Assembly: GCA_049999725.1 (NCBI GenBank)
Contig: JBNGIS010006389.1
Span: 87,733-151,732, forward strand
Reading direction: 5' to 3'
DNA length: 64,000 nt
DNA from: Haplomitrium mnioides
Taxonomy: Eukaryota > Marchantiophyta > Haplomitriopsida > Calobryales
The position numbers and the translations under genes were made by a program. Below the pieces are notes generated by a model. It saw only the letters and a list, made by a program, of their open reading frames with translations. It was not told where the DNA came from and searched no databases. Position 1 is the first letter of the stretch; the number at the start of each line of letters is the position of its first letter. Below are positions 35,203 through 45,479 of the stretch, one piece after another.

Positions 35203-37004
35203 TTAGTAGTGGCTTGAGGACTTTTCATCCTCTTGCTCTAATCGCACCTTATGATTGGTGCAGCATCGAGCTAATTCTAGCTCCTCCTCCTTGGTTACTC
35301 TTGACTCAAGTGCGGTGGCCATGGCTATCTCACCAATCAATTGTCTCTTCCTCTTAATGGTATTAATAATGACATCATAAAACTCTTTCTTAGTGATGCC
35401 AAGAATCTCTCTTAAGGTGAACTCAATCTTGGCATTGAGCACTCTTTCTTCCAATACTCCTCTGAGATCTATGGCTGCCTCAATGTCAGATTGCAGCTTG
35501 TATGCTGGAGCCTTTTCTTGCTCTTTGGTTTTTCCCTTGTCAAGAGCAGAAGGCAAAACATCCTCCATAATTTCCTCTCTTGATGGTTGTATTTTCTCAC
35601 CTCTTGTGGCCTCTTTGAAGCTGGCCTCTCCTCACTAGTACCAGTTTCTTCCCTTCTTCTTTTCTCTTCTACATAAGCTTCATGCTGAATTTTGGCAATA
35701 TAGGCATAAATTGAAAGAGTGTCTACTGGATCATCCCATCTAGTAGCAATTCTGATAGTTGTGGCAACTTATAGAAAATCTTCTCTTTTAATGTTGCCTT
35801 CTTCCATAGCAGAGAGGGCACAACTCCACATCCCACTGGGTTCTACATGTGTGGTGAATTCACGCTCCACCTCAATTCCATGGGTGGCAGCCTCTAGATG
35901 CGTACTAGCAAGTTTCTGTAGGTACTCTTCAACAACTCCCTTCATTCCTCCTTTTCTGAAATTGGTTTTGAGGATCTCACTTGTATCTTTGAGGGCAATC
36001 TTGACTTCCTTCCAATAGATTACTCCGAGATGAAAAGAATGAGCAAAATCTTCACATTCTTTTCTTGAATGTTCGATGCTATCACACTAGATGCCCTGTT
36101 GGACATATCCGGGATTTTGGGTAGGCTGAACACTGCTTGCCTCTTTCTTCACTTCCAATTTCACCAATTTTATCTATAGATCTTTCATTCCTTTCACTAA
36201 CTCCTCTATTGCATCTCTTTGTGGAGCAAGGGTAGGAAGATGAGTAGCTGACAATGAAGTAGTGGTAGTAGGGAAGTTTAGGTACCACCGGATGTTTGCG
36301 AGGTACTGTTATCGGTGGTGGTCTTACATTCTTTGTGACCACCACCTTCCTTCTTCTGGATTCTCTCGTTGTCAACACACTTACAGCTTCAAACACTTCC
36401 TTCCAATCGAATTTAGACCACTATATTTGGTCTTATCTTCTAAGATTAACTCCAACTCTCTTTGAAAATCATCATTTGCTGCCTGTAAAAATAGCTCCAC
36501 CTTGTCCTTCTGTAAGGTCAATTTTTCCATACGAGACAATTTTGAAAATTGCCTCTCAAATTCCCGAAAAAGCTCAATTGCAACCAACTTTTGTTGATTC
36601 GATTTACCCATTCAATGAATGACTTTTTGGTCACTCTATCTGTATCCTCCAGTGAATATTCTTCTTTAAGTTGGAGAGAAAAACACACCCAATCACCTCC
36701 ATAGACTTGAATAAGCTCTCTCAATCGGCCTCTCAATTCTGACACTACGACCAACTCAAAGGTTTGAATCATCTCTCTCTGGAACTTTGTTGAAATCCAT
36801 CTCTCTGGAATAGTATTTCAAATACTTGGAGATATTTCTCCCATCAATTGATCCAGCAATCCTACTACATATTGCAAAGCTCTAGTCACCATAGCTTCGG
36901 TCGGAGACTTGTTGTTGTTGCATAAACATAGCAAACGCTTGGAACATTTGCGCACTACTAGGATTCAATTGTAATATGGGAGTTTCTGATCCTAAAGAAC
37001 CCAT
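35203..37004 (-). pseudogene. gag: gag of T
   Basis: The start is the ATG at 37004-37002 (MGSLGSETPILQLNPSS), 70 bases inside the 5' LTR, and is followed by FAMFMQQQQ. An early stop follows. Gag-like helices occur at 36611-36381 (LVAIELFREFERQFSKLSRM, FLQAANDDFQRELELILEDK). A zinc-knuckle remnant, CDSIEHSRKECEDFAHSF, lies near 36060-36105, followed by NFRKGGMKGVVEEYLQKLA, typical of this lineage. The first Cys of the knuckle is replaced. The C-terminal part (35568-35203) is open and acidic. Confidence 0.8.
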
Positions 37005-37049
37005 AGTTCTGCTAAAATCTTCCAAACTCGCACACTCACTCTCTACCCC

Positions 37050-37074
37050 AGAGTTTCACGTCAGGTTCACCAAT
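37050..37074 (-). other. Candidate primer-binding site of T
   Basis: On the minus strand, directly after the 5' LTR, the sequence reads ATTGGTGAACCTGACGTG. A TGG start within two bases of the LTR is the expected PBS geometry. The tRNA is not identified. Confidence 0.65.
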
Positions 37075-38822
37075 TGTCGTGTAGCAGTTTTCTTGTTCTG
37101 GGAGTACATAGGGTATATGACTGTAGAGAGTGTTATGCAAATGGCAGAAGCTCTGTGGTTCAGTAGTTTGGAATAAAAAACTTTGACAGAGATTTAGGTT
37201 CTCATGCCTTTCCTAGATTCAATAAATGTTTGATCACAAACCCGAAAAAAAAATAGTTTTCTCCACCTCTTTGTTGGAGTGTTGTCAAGGAGAATGCATG
37301 GCTTGCTTGTTGCTAGGGTCTAAAACTCTCAAGCTGAAAACCAAGGTTCAAGATAAATCTGTATGAAAATTTTCAGCTCAAAATCTTGAGCAAATTGGTC
37401 ATTACTCTCAAAGATTCAATGTTGTTTGAGAAAAACCGAACAAAATAACACCCCTAAACTTTCTAGGTAGTAACTTCTTCACTTCATAGAGAATAGCCTT
37501 GAAACTTCACACACTATTGTCCCATACTACCATCTTAAGGTTACCGAATTCTCAACTGATACTCTGCTCTTGAAAAAATGCAAGAATTCACAACTCAAAG
37601 TCGAATAAGGAGTGAATTTGAAACAACCTTTCAATCGGTACTCAATCTTCAACTCGTTGTTACAGAACAACCCCAACTCCAATTGAATCTAAACTTGTCT
37701 TTAAATTTTATCCCTTGTTGTCAGCTTTCCAATAATACTATGGTTGTTTCCATATTCTTTGTACACTTGATTCTATTACTTGAAAGACAATTTGCCCTTC
37801 AATTTGACCCCTTTTCCTTCAAACACTCATAAGTATTTTTTTGAAGCTCCAAACAACTTGAAATTTGTTGCAAAGGGATGCTACTCCTCTTGAGCTTTTG
37901 ATCTTTGCCTTGTATGAACTTCATTTCCTTTGGAAACTCCTCAAACTTTCAGAAAACAAACTGCCTCCTCTCCTTCCTCTAGGTTTTTACTAACTTCAAG
38001 TTAACTCACTTTTCTTTTTGGTATAAGAACCATAGAACATAAGCTATTTGTGTTGACAGAAAACAAAGAGGAAAGAAACAGAAGGTAAAATTGAGTCCTC
38101 TTCAATCATATGATCATTTGGTGACTCTCCACCAGTTGCAGCTCCGACTATTCAACATTTACTGAAAACCGAAACACTCTTCGACGACGATTTGAGAAAC
38201 ACCTCTCCACATTAGGTCAGAATGTAGATGGTAAGGTCCCATTGTTCTCCATAGGTGATGATTGGCAACAACACAAGAATTGGTGAATTCATCACCGAAG
38301 TTAGAAAATTATCACCGAAGTGATATATTATCCACTATCGAAAGTGGTATCGAGGAATTATCTGCAACCCAATGAAGAATGGATTTGGAAGAGGAAAATT
38401 CGGAGCACAAAAAATCCTTTGTCCATTTCCAAGAATGCCATCTATAAGATCCTTCAACTCCAACGTAGAACTTCCGTGCCTCGAGCGCCCACTCCCCTCT
38501 TCGAAATCTGTCCCTCACTAGTTGTTCCTCTCGATGATCCCCCCTTCTTCTCCGTTGCTTTCTCTATTATCTTCAAAATATCTGAGAGCATAATCCAAAA
38601 GAATCCATGAACAACCAATAGGATGGTCTTGTCCTTACCTACAAGATCTCGAGAATCTTCCACGTAGTACAAGAAAACTCTACTTTTGCGTTTCTAGAAG
38701 CTTTTTGATAGATGCCTTGCCGCTTCTTCTTGACTTTTCTCTAAACTTATCCATGGTAAGAATGATTTTTTTCTCCTTTCTTCTTGTTACCTTTCACATA
38801 CTTGTCGAACCACAACACGACA
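37075..38822 (-). repeat. 5' LTR of T
   Basis: 1748 bp, the same length as the 3' LTR. It opens (minus strand) TGTCGTGTTGTGG and ends CTACACGACA. It is followed on the plus strand by ACGT, the right target duplication. Confidence 0.92.
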
Positions 38823-38826
38823 ACGT
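38823..38826 (+). repeat. Target-site duplication of element T, right (ACGT)
   Basis: Matches 29427-29430. Confidence 0.85.
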
Positions 38827-39376
38827 GAGTGAGGGGCAGAAGTGTGAAGTGTTGCAAGAGTGATTCAGATGGTGTCGGAGTGTTCAGTGGTTGTTGGTGA
38901 TATGTTATTTCTATTGTATTATAAGTGTAGATAATCTGTATAGACTCTATAGACTTCAATAAGAAGCGAGGTGAGGAATAGAGCAAGGGTACTAGAATTG
39001 CCAACCCCATTAGAATTTCAAGAGTAAGAGCCTAGGTTCAGTGCATAATCGTAGTGTTGTAGTTATTTTCCTTGAGTACATTGTATATATGCTTTTTAGA
39101 ATCAGAGCCCGAGCAAGAATTGTTGCCCTGCTACAAGGGTTGATTCTCATGACTTGATTCTACTGGGCATTGTGAGTGAAGAAAGAGCGTTGGTGTGTGG
39201 TTTCTTTGGGTTGGTGTTGAGTAGGCAAACTACAAAGCAACTCATAGACTTGGTAGTGCATAGAAGTGATAAATTGGATTTCGGGGTTGTCTTATAAAGA
39301 CCCTTATACATTATATTGATCGTTTATCGCCAGAATTGCGCCTTTTGGAGTTAAGACCGGAGAGAGGGAAGTGACA
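38827..39376 (+). repeat. 5' LTR of G element E, right half
   Basis: The stretch GAGTGAGGGGCAGAAGTGTG onward aligns with copy A (minus strand of about 240-330). It ends GGAAGTGACA, with the family's ACA end. Together with 27888-29430 the LTR is about 2.09 kb. Confidence 0.85.
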
Positions 39377-39385
39377 TAATTGTTT

Positions 39386-39402
39386 TGGTGCTAGAAAGAG
39401 GG
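39386..39402 (+). other. Primer-binding site of element E
   Basis: TGGTGCTAGAAAGAGGG, 9 nt after the LTR, is the counterpart of TGGCGCTAGAAGGTGGG in G1. Confidence 0.65.
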
Positions 39403-39609
39403 TAAAGGTTAAGAAGAACCTGAGTTCAATCTGAAACCAAATTTTCGTCTTTGGAAGAGAACGTAACTAGAGCGGGCGGCATCACGGCTAAAACTTGGAG
39501 CGGCATAAAGCGTTGGCTGGAAGCTAGGAGGGTTGAAAGGACATAAATTTTTTGGGTGCTAAAACATTCCTTAAATTGTTGGCGCTAAACCAAGAAGGTA
39601 AGAAGACGA

Positions 39610-40923
39610 GACAACATAGAGGAGGGTATTGACTTGTGGGAAGAATTGTACCTGCTTGTTGTTGCAATGACCAATCCAGTACCTCCTTTAGAACTACGAC
39701 GCAGGTTCAAGTACAAGTCCTTCAAGGGATGACCAAAAGACGACCTCGATGCATGGCTGGATGATCTGTAGAAAACTAAGGAGGCAAATGAGGAGAGTGA
39801 TATTATAATCGTCATCTTTCCAATCATCTTGAAAGGAGAGGCATAGCCTTGGTACAAGGATCTATCAAATAATATCAAGAGAAACTAGGAAGCTTTCAAG
39901 GTCACATTCATGTAAGAGTTCCAGAAGATTGGAGAAGAGACTGAGGCTTTGATAAAAATGAGACATCTCTAGATGAAAAGGAAGGAATCAGTGAGGAGAT
40001 TTCTACAAAGATTCAAGAAGGTGGCAAGGAAGCTAAATCCACTGGCCACGAACAAAATGTTGACCTCATTGTTTCTCCCAGCTTTGCCCAAGGAGATAGG
40101 GACATAGGTACGATAGAGTGATCCTCAAATCCTGTAGGTTGTTGTAAGTGCATCCCAGTCACACGTGAAGGCCGCTGACACTAGCTCAAGGCGCAAAATA
40201 GGAGCAAAGTAGGAGTTAGAGGACTCTTCGAATGAATCAAGCAGTGAGAAGGAGTGTTAGGAGAGCTCAGCCTCCACCTCTAAAAGTGAAGGAGATTCAA
40301 GCAATGACAGCTCTGATGATGGCAGGTCATCCCAAAAGAAGAAGAAGAGGAAGGAGCAAAAGAAGACTAGAGATACCAAGAATCAAAAGGATCGGCACTC
40401 CCACCATATGTATGGCAAGAAGACAAAATCAAGGCAGGTTTTAGACCAGGAGCCCGAACCATTGCTTAGCAAGAGGAAAAGGGGGGCATGATCCACTAGA
40501 GGAGTGAGCGCAAAGAAGAGGTGCGAAGCCAACCGGAGGTGATGGATGCAGCTGACGAGAGCAAGGGACCCAAAATGTTCATGAAAGAGGTCTAGAGGTG
40601 ACAAGCATTAGAGGAGCCCTACAAATTCAAGAAGGCTGTGACAACTCCAACTGAGGTCATGAAGCCCAATCCCTATAGCATTCAAGCAAATGTCCAAGAG
40701 TGCCTTGTCACGGCCATAGTGGGGAAAAGATAATTGAGATGGTTGATGAGATGGTTGAGGAGAATGAGATGGCAGGACTCAAGCTAAAAGGGGAGTCAAG
40801 GCCAATCCGCATGCATGCTCAAGAAGAAACTAGAAGTGGGACAGGGATGACACCTTCGATTTTCAATCCAATGCAAGGAGGAGTCCAGTTGGCAGCATTA
40901 GAGGAATTGCTAACATTCGACAA
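39610..40923 (+). pseudogene. gag: gag and start of protease region of element E
   Basis: The translation follows G1 gag closely across stops: GIDLWEELYLL, MTNPVPP, RRFKYKSFKG, PKDDLDAW, then GEA*PWYKDL and KKVARKLNPLAT. A Ser-rich and then a Lys/Arg-rich tract follow (40190-40440). At 40640-40740 sequence like that between gag and PR of G1 is found (KPNPYSIQANV, VTAIVGKR). Homology to G ends at about 40923, where repeat R begins, so RT, INT and the 3' LTR are missing. Confidence 0.8.
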
Positions 40924-41010
40924 GGAAACATCTGCCGAGCCAATCACGCGTGGACCATGTTGCAGTTGGGATTGGCTCATTCATTCCATACCTCCTCAAT
41001 TCTCTTCTTA
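40924..41010 (+). repeat. Dispersed repeat R, copy 1
   Basis: The 87 bp from GGAAACATCTGC to CTCAATTCTCTTC recur at 58225-58312 with about ten differences. The shared part starts abruptly in both copies, in different flanks. It ends here only because copy 2 is cut by a copia LTR, so the true repeat may be longer. Confidence 0.75.
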
Positions 41011-43017
41011 CTTCTAGCTCCTCAACATCCCCATTTTTAGTAGAGTTCCGCTTGTGCCACCGCTCAATTTCTTCTATGTGAAGAAAACATAAACACAGAG
41101 CTACTCTAATACTTCAAAAAACAAGAGGGCCAGAACCAGGTCTTTCCTCTTTCAAGCAGCCCAATGATGTCCTCTCTACACCAGGCTCTCCATCGTCCTC
41201 GTCCTCTCATTCCTTCCTACTCTGTTTTCATTTGACTTTCTTCCCTCTTGGTGTTTTTGTTGTAGATCTCATCAAATCTCTAGGTGGGTTGCATAAGCTG
41301 GAGCTAATGCCCGATCGAACGTTGGCAAAAGTTCAAGAAGGGCCCAAGTGTCACCATGTCTTCCTCCACTCATATACACAATGGTGGCTAGAGTGTCATC
41401 ACAACCCATTACACGATCAGCTCCGCTCTCAAGAACTGCTCAGTCCCATGGATTTTTTATCATCTCCAGCTTCGAGCACCTTGGAATCATGGATGACAAC
41501 TCCTATGCAACACGACTCAGATCCTTTTGACATTCTCATCCCATCTTACTATCACTCTTTGTTGTAGTTGATTTGACTATAGTGTCTATTTACTCTTCTC
41601 TAGATCCGACTCAGGTATGCATTTCTTCTCTGATTTTTATCCCAAAATTTTGTTTTCTTAGATTCTATTTCTTACATTTTCCGTGCCCTCTTTTTTCATC
41701 ACCTCCAAGTTTGAGCAATCCTACTTTTCTTGTGGCTGGTCCTTAGATGCAAACAAATTCAACCACCTTCAGCTTAGATTCAGCTCAAAATTCCAACCAG
41801 TTCTATTTCTTCTCCGCCCAAGAATGCAACTATGCTTCTCCACTTAGTGCTACTTAAGGCAATCAGATCCCTGATCAGCAAAAGTTACTCCTCTATTCAA
41901 TGTCTAGGGGAATTGATCACCACCATATGTGTCATTTGTCTCATGGGATTGCTCGTTCTTCGCCAAATTTCTGTTGGATGGGCTTCTTGTTCTCAATACT
42001 TCCCCCTTCGCAGATAGCCTACAAGACCTTTGCAATGGCACTCGGATGGTGTAGTCTAGCCAACATTTCGAGCATGTAGAGGCTGGTGTCAAAAGTTGTT
42101 TCTCCCTTTTTTTCCTGGACCCCTTTTGTAGTCAAAGGGCTCCTATTGCTTAGAGATTTCAAGAAGACCTTGATTCCATTCACTTCTCTTTGCAGTAGCA
42201 AAGCTCTCCCTACAACTTTGTTCATATATTTGGCCACATTTTCTTTGATCCACTCATTTAGCTCCTCTATCAGTGACATCTTTATCTCCAATCACTACTC
42301 AGATCTATCTTTAGCCAGCCTATTCTTGAATTTCCCATATTGTTGCTTCATCTCATGACGTCAAACAGTCTTCACAGTAGATCGAGAAGCAATATTTTAC
42401 TATTGGCCTTATGATTTGCATGCCATTGTTCACTCCAACTATACATTTCATCAATAGCGAGCTTTGTCCCCCCTCGTGACAACTCAAGAACGCGCAAGAT
42501 CATACTCTGAGCGGTGCTTCCTAGCCTCCATAAAAAAATCTCATTTGTCACCATGAGGCAACAAAAAATTAGCCTCTTTCATTTTTTGTTCAAAGGATCC
42601 CTAATTCATGTGCAAGAAAATATTCCCACTTTTGATAGCCACCATTGATTTTGATTTGAGAGATTTGGACCATCTGTTTTATGTCCATTTCCCACCTTAG
42701 CTAGTAGCTTAGGTTTAATATTGTTTTCTTAATATTTTAGTACTAAGTTTGCTATGTACTAAAACCAAATGATTTATGTAAATCCAGCTATACACCTCAC
42801 TTGTACACGCACACTCTTACAAACATACGCAAAAACATACAAACTGACTTATAAGGGCATGCTTTTCTATTCTTTCCACTCAAGTGTTATTTTCTCTATC
42901 TTGGTTGTTTGAGCCGCTGTTGTTGCTTTTTCTGGTCTAGTACCTATAATTTCAGAAAACATGTACTATTTCTACAATTGCATTTCTAAATCCTAAGGAA
43001 ACTTTACTTTTAATTTC
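41011..43017. other. Unidentified, possibly one old repeat unit
   Basis: Several medium open frames occur on both strands. The most protein-like is on the minus strand (42291-42019: SLIEELNEWIKENVAKYMNK, then TTFDTSLYMLEMLARLHHP). It has no motif I recognise and no intact neighbours. A plus-strand frame (41348-41530) and another at 42086-42358 look like shadows. No LTR pair was found. Confidence 0.35.
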
Positions 43018-43766
43018 AATGTGAGGAGGAGGAGTGGAGTATAGAGTGGTGGAGTGTCACGAGATGCCACTCCTATTGATATTGAAGTGGAAGGGGACGA
43101 TCTGGCAAGACCACATGCAAAGAGTTGTGAACTAGGTGTTCCATCTGCGGAGGCAGTTCCATCTGTACTAGCAGACGAGTTGATGGGAGTCTGCAATGAG
43201 TTATTTCGCACATCTTTCAATTTGCAGCATCAGGCTACTACATTGCGAGCTGGTATATTGCACGAGTGTGGGAGAGCGGTGGTGGATCCTTTGACCACAC
43301 CCGAGTATTTGGCATTGATGGGGAGACACACTGAGTTACAACATGAGCTTGTGTGTACTCAGATGTGGGCTTCTTAGGAGCAACAAGTTCTAGTGGATCG
43401 AGTTAGAGGGATGCAGAGTTTGGCGATTGAGTTGGGATTGTCCCTCACAAATACCCATCAGAGTGTGACAAATCATGTTGTGCGACTAGAGGAGTTGGGT
43501 GCCTTTACATATAAGGCGGCAGCCTATGATGCGTTAGTGACCCGTGGTGATGGATCTCCAAAGCATGTGCGAGCGATATTGGAGGAGGTGGCTACTTCCA
43601 CTCTCAGGCAGTTCAAGCATTTGTATGAGAAACTCAGGGCTGAGAATGTGGCTTTGTCATCCTCTATTCAAGCAAAGGCTAAAGCAGAGCAGAAGTTGAG
43701 ATGTGTGTCTCACCTTGTAGCCATGGCGGAAGGAGATAGAAGATGAGGAGATCCAGTACACGAAGG

Positions 43767-43841
<75 letters not shown>

Positions 43842-45032
43842 GGATATGATTGGCTCCCGTATGACATTACCACCTCCTACTACCACTTTTGAGAAGAAGA
43901 GGAGATTGGAGTTTTTGGCAGAATCGAGTGCTCCTCTGCTTTGTATGGGAGAATCCAAGGATGCCTCAGACGATGAGGATCCCCTAGTGTTTTGATAGAC
44001 TGCAGTGAGGACACGAGGAGGTCAAAGTTCTAGTGGTAGAGTGAGACCGTGGAGGAGTGTGGGTTAGCTAGATATTATGTTAGTTTTGGGTATGCCTATA
44101 ATAATCTAGTTTTGAATCTATGTCATTGTAGTTCACTTAGGGTAGTATATGTTAGTAGTAAATTTTGTTAGCATTAGTGATTGTGGTGGTTAGTAGTTAC
44201 GTCAGTTGCCACCTGACATTGACATGGTCGGAGTGATTCCCACGGAGAGGGTATAACTCCGTGTTGGATGTTATTTTGTCATCATTATAATAAATTATTT
44301 TGAGCATATGGAGCATATTGAGAAAAAAACTAGGGGTTGATATTGATCCCGAGTGTATGTGTTTGATGTTGATGATCCTTGGTAAAGTTGCAAGATAGTG
44401 TAATCTTGTAAATGTAGCTTGATCTCGCAAATTTCTTCTTTCTTGTTTGATGGGTTAGCGGGAACGTGCATCTTGAATAATGTGTGGCAGGGCTGGTTGT
44501 GTCATGTCTTGCTTGAAATTCTTAATTTATATAGGACTATTAGACGGACAATAGTTCTTGATTTACTAGAAATTTCAAGAGGAGGTGTCTTGAATCTAGA
44601 GGCTGAACTAGGATTTGAGAGGGCGGACTTAGGTATTGAAGATTTTCGGGCCAAGCTGTGGACTCAATCTAGCTAGGCTTTTAATTCTCCTTTTGTCGGT
44701 CTTTGAGGACAATTAACGTGTCACCTTATAAAGATTGGATTTCCTTTGTCTAGTTGTCGATTTCAAGTGTTAAGGAAAATTATCCAATTTTTCATGTGTA
44801 GATGGAAGCGGATAACCCTTTCTTAGAGTTCAAGAGGGTAGAATTCTCAACCTTTGGGTGTTAGGATTAATACTCCTTTTGGTTTGGCAAAGGTTAAATA
44901 AGCCAATTCAAGTCAAAATGTGTATAAGATGTTAAATACAGAAGAAAAAACCCCTTTCCTCCCTCTTTTCCCAGTGGTTTGACCTCTGGTTTTGTCACTT
45001 CTTTGCAATAGGAGTGCTACCACTGTATTACA
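43018..45032 (+). repeat. 5' LTR of A (left end missing or unresolved)
   Basis: It matches 51210-53197 throughout and ends CACTGTATTACA. Homology stops abruptly at about 43018 on the left with no target duplication matching the AGGCA after 53197, so the LTR is probably truncated. It contains the C-terminal half of the accessory reading frame (43054-43746), in which PVLADELMGVCNEL-type and SSIQAKAKAEQKLR stretches match the 3' copy. Confidence 0.78.
43771..43837 (+). repeat. (GA)n microsatellite, about 33 units
   Basis: A pure GA run within the 5' LTR. The same spot in the 3' LTR (51990-52017) has only GGGAGAGAGAGAGATGAGTG, so the run grew after insertion. Confidence 0.95.
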
Positions 45033-45042
45033 TGGAGATTTC

Positions 45043-45060
45043 TGGTGCCATTGTCGGGGA
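45043..45060 (+). other. Primer-binding site of A (tRNA-Asp type)
   Basis: TGGTGCCATTGTCGGGGA lies 10 nt after the LTR end. It is close to TGGCGCCGTTGCCGGGGA, the plant tRNA-Asp PBS known from Athila-like elements. Three of 18 positions differ, each a C/T change. Confidence 0.8.
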
Positions 45061-45479
45061 ATTGAGGGCGAGAGTGTTTTGAAATTTCTTCTATGTATAA
45101 GTCCTTGTATATCTTTTGTACAGTTTTTTTTAGATTGATAGAGTCTACTAGTTGTAGTGGTTCCCGTATCATTGGAGTGAAGATTTTTGTGTAACTTTGT
45201 TCTTAACTATTACCTTGGTCTTATTAACTTAGTGTATCAAGTTCTATAGAGTCATAGTAGTGGATCTGCATGATTGTCGAAATGAACAAAATTAATGGAG
45301 TACTTGGAGTCAATAAAGTAACATCGTGGACAGAGGAATGAAGAGTAACAATTAATACACAATGTTTACTTGGTGTGTATGTCTTTGCAAGCTTGAGAAG
45401 TGGAGTTGTCAAGGTGCTTTCCTGTAAGATAAAGTTGCATAAGCAATTTTTGGCAACATATGCCCTCAGGATCAAGAAG

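Larger units (their letters stand above)
29431..38822 (-). mobile_element. Gypsy retrotransposon T, nested in LTR of E
   Basis: This 9392-bp element is read on the minus strand. The 5' LTR is at 37075-38822, PBS just inside, then gag-PR-RT-RNaseH-INT (37004 down to 31243), PPT and the 3' LTR at 29431-31178. The LTRs start TGTCGTG and end CACGACA, a perfect 7-bp terminal inverted repeat, and both are 1748 bp. The polyprotein type (EHSRKEC zinc finger, AMLRWIAYIKSLNP RNase H, KWVVDLV integrase) differs clearly from G and A and resembles plant elements often annotated as Tf2-like. Several stops interrupt the polyprotein. Confidence 0.94.

Noticed and set aside
43018-43025. True start of LTR A at TGTGAGG
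   Set aside because: The 3' counterpart at 51213 has no polypurine tract before it, and there is no target duplication matching the bases after 53197.
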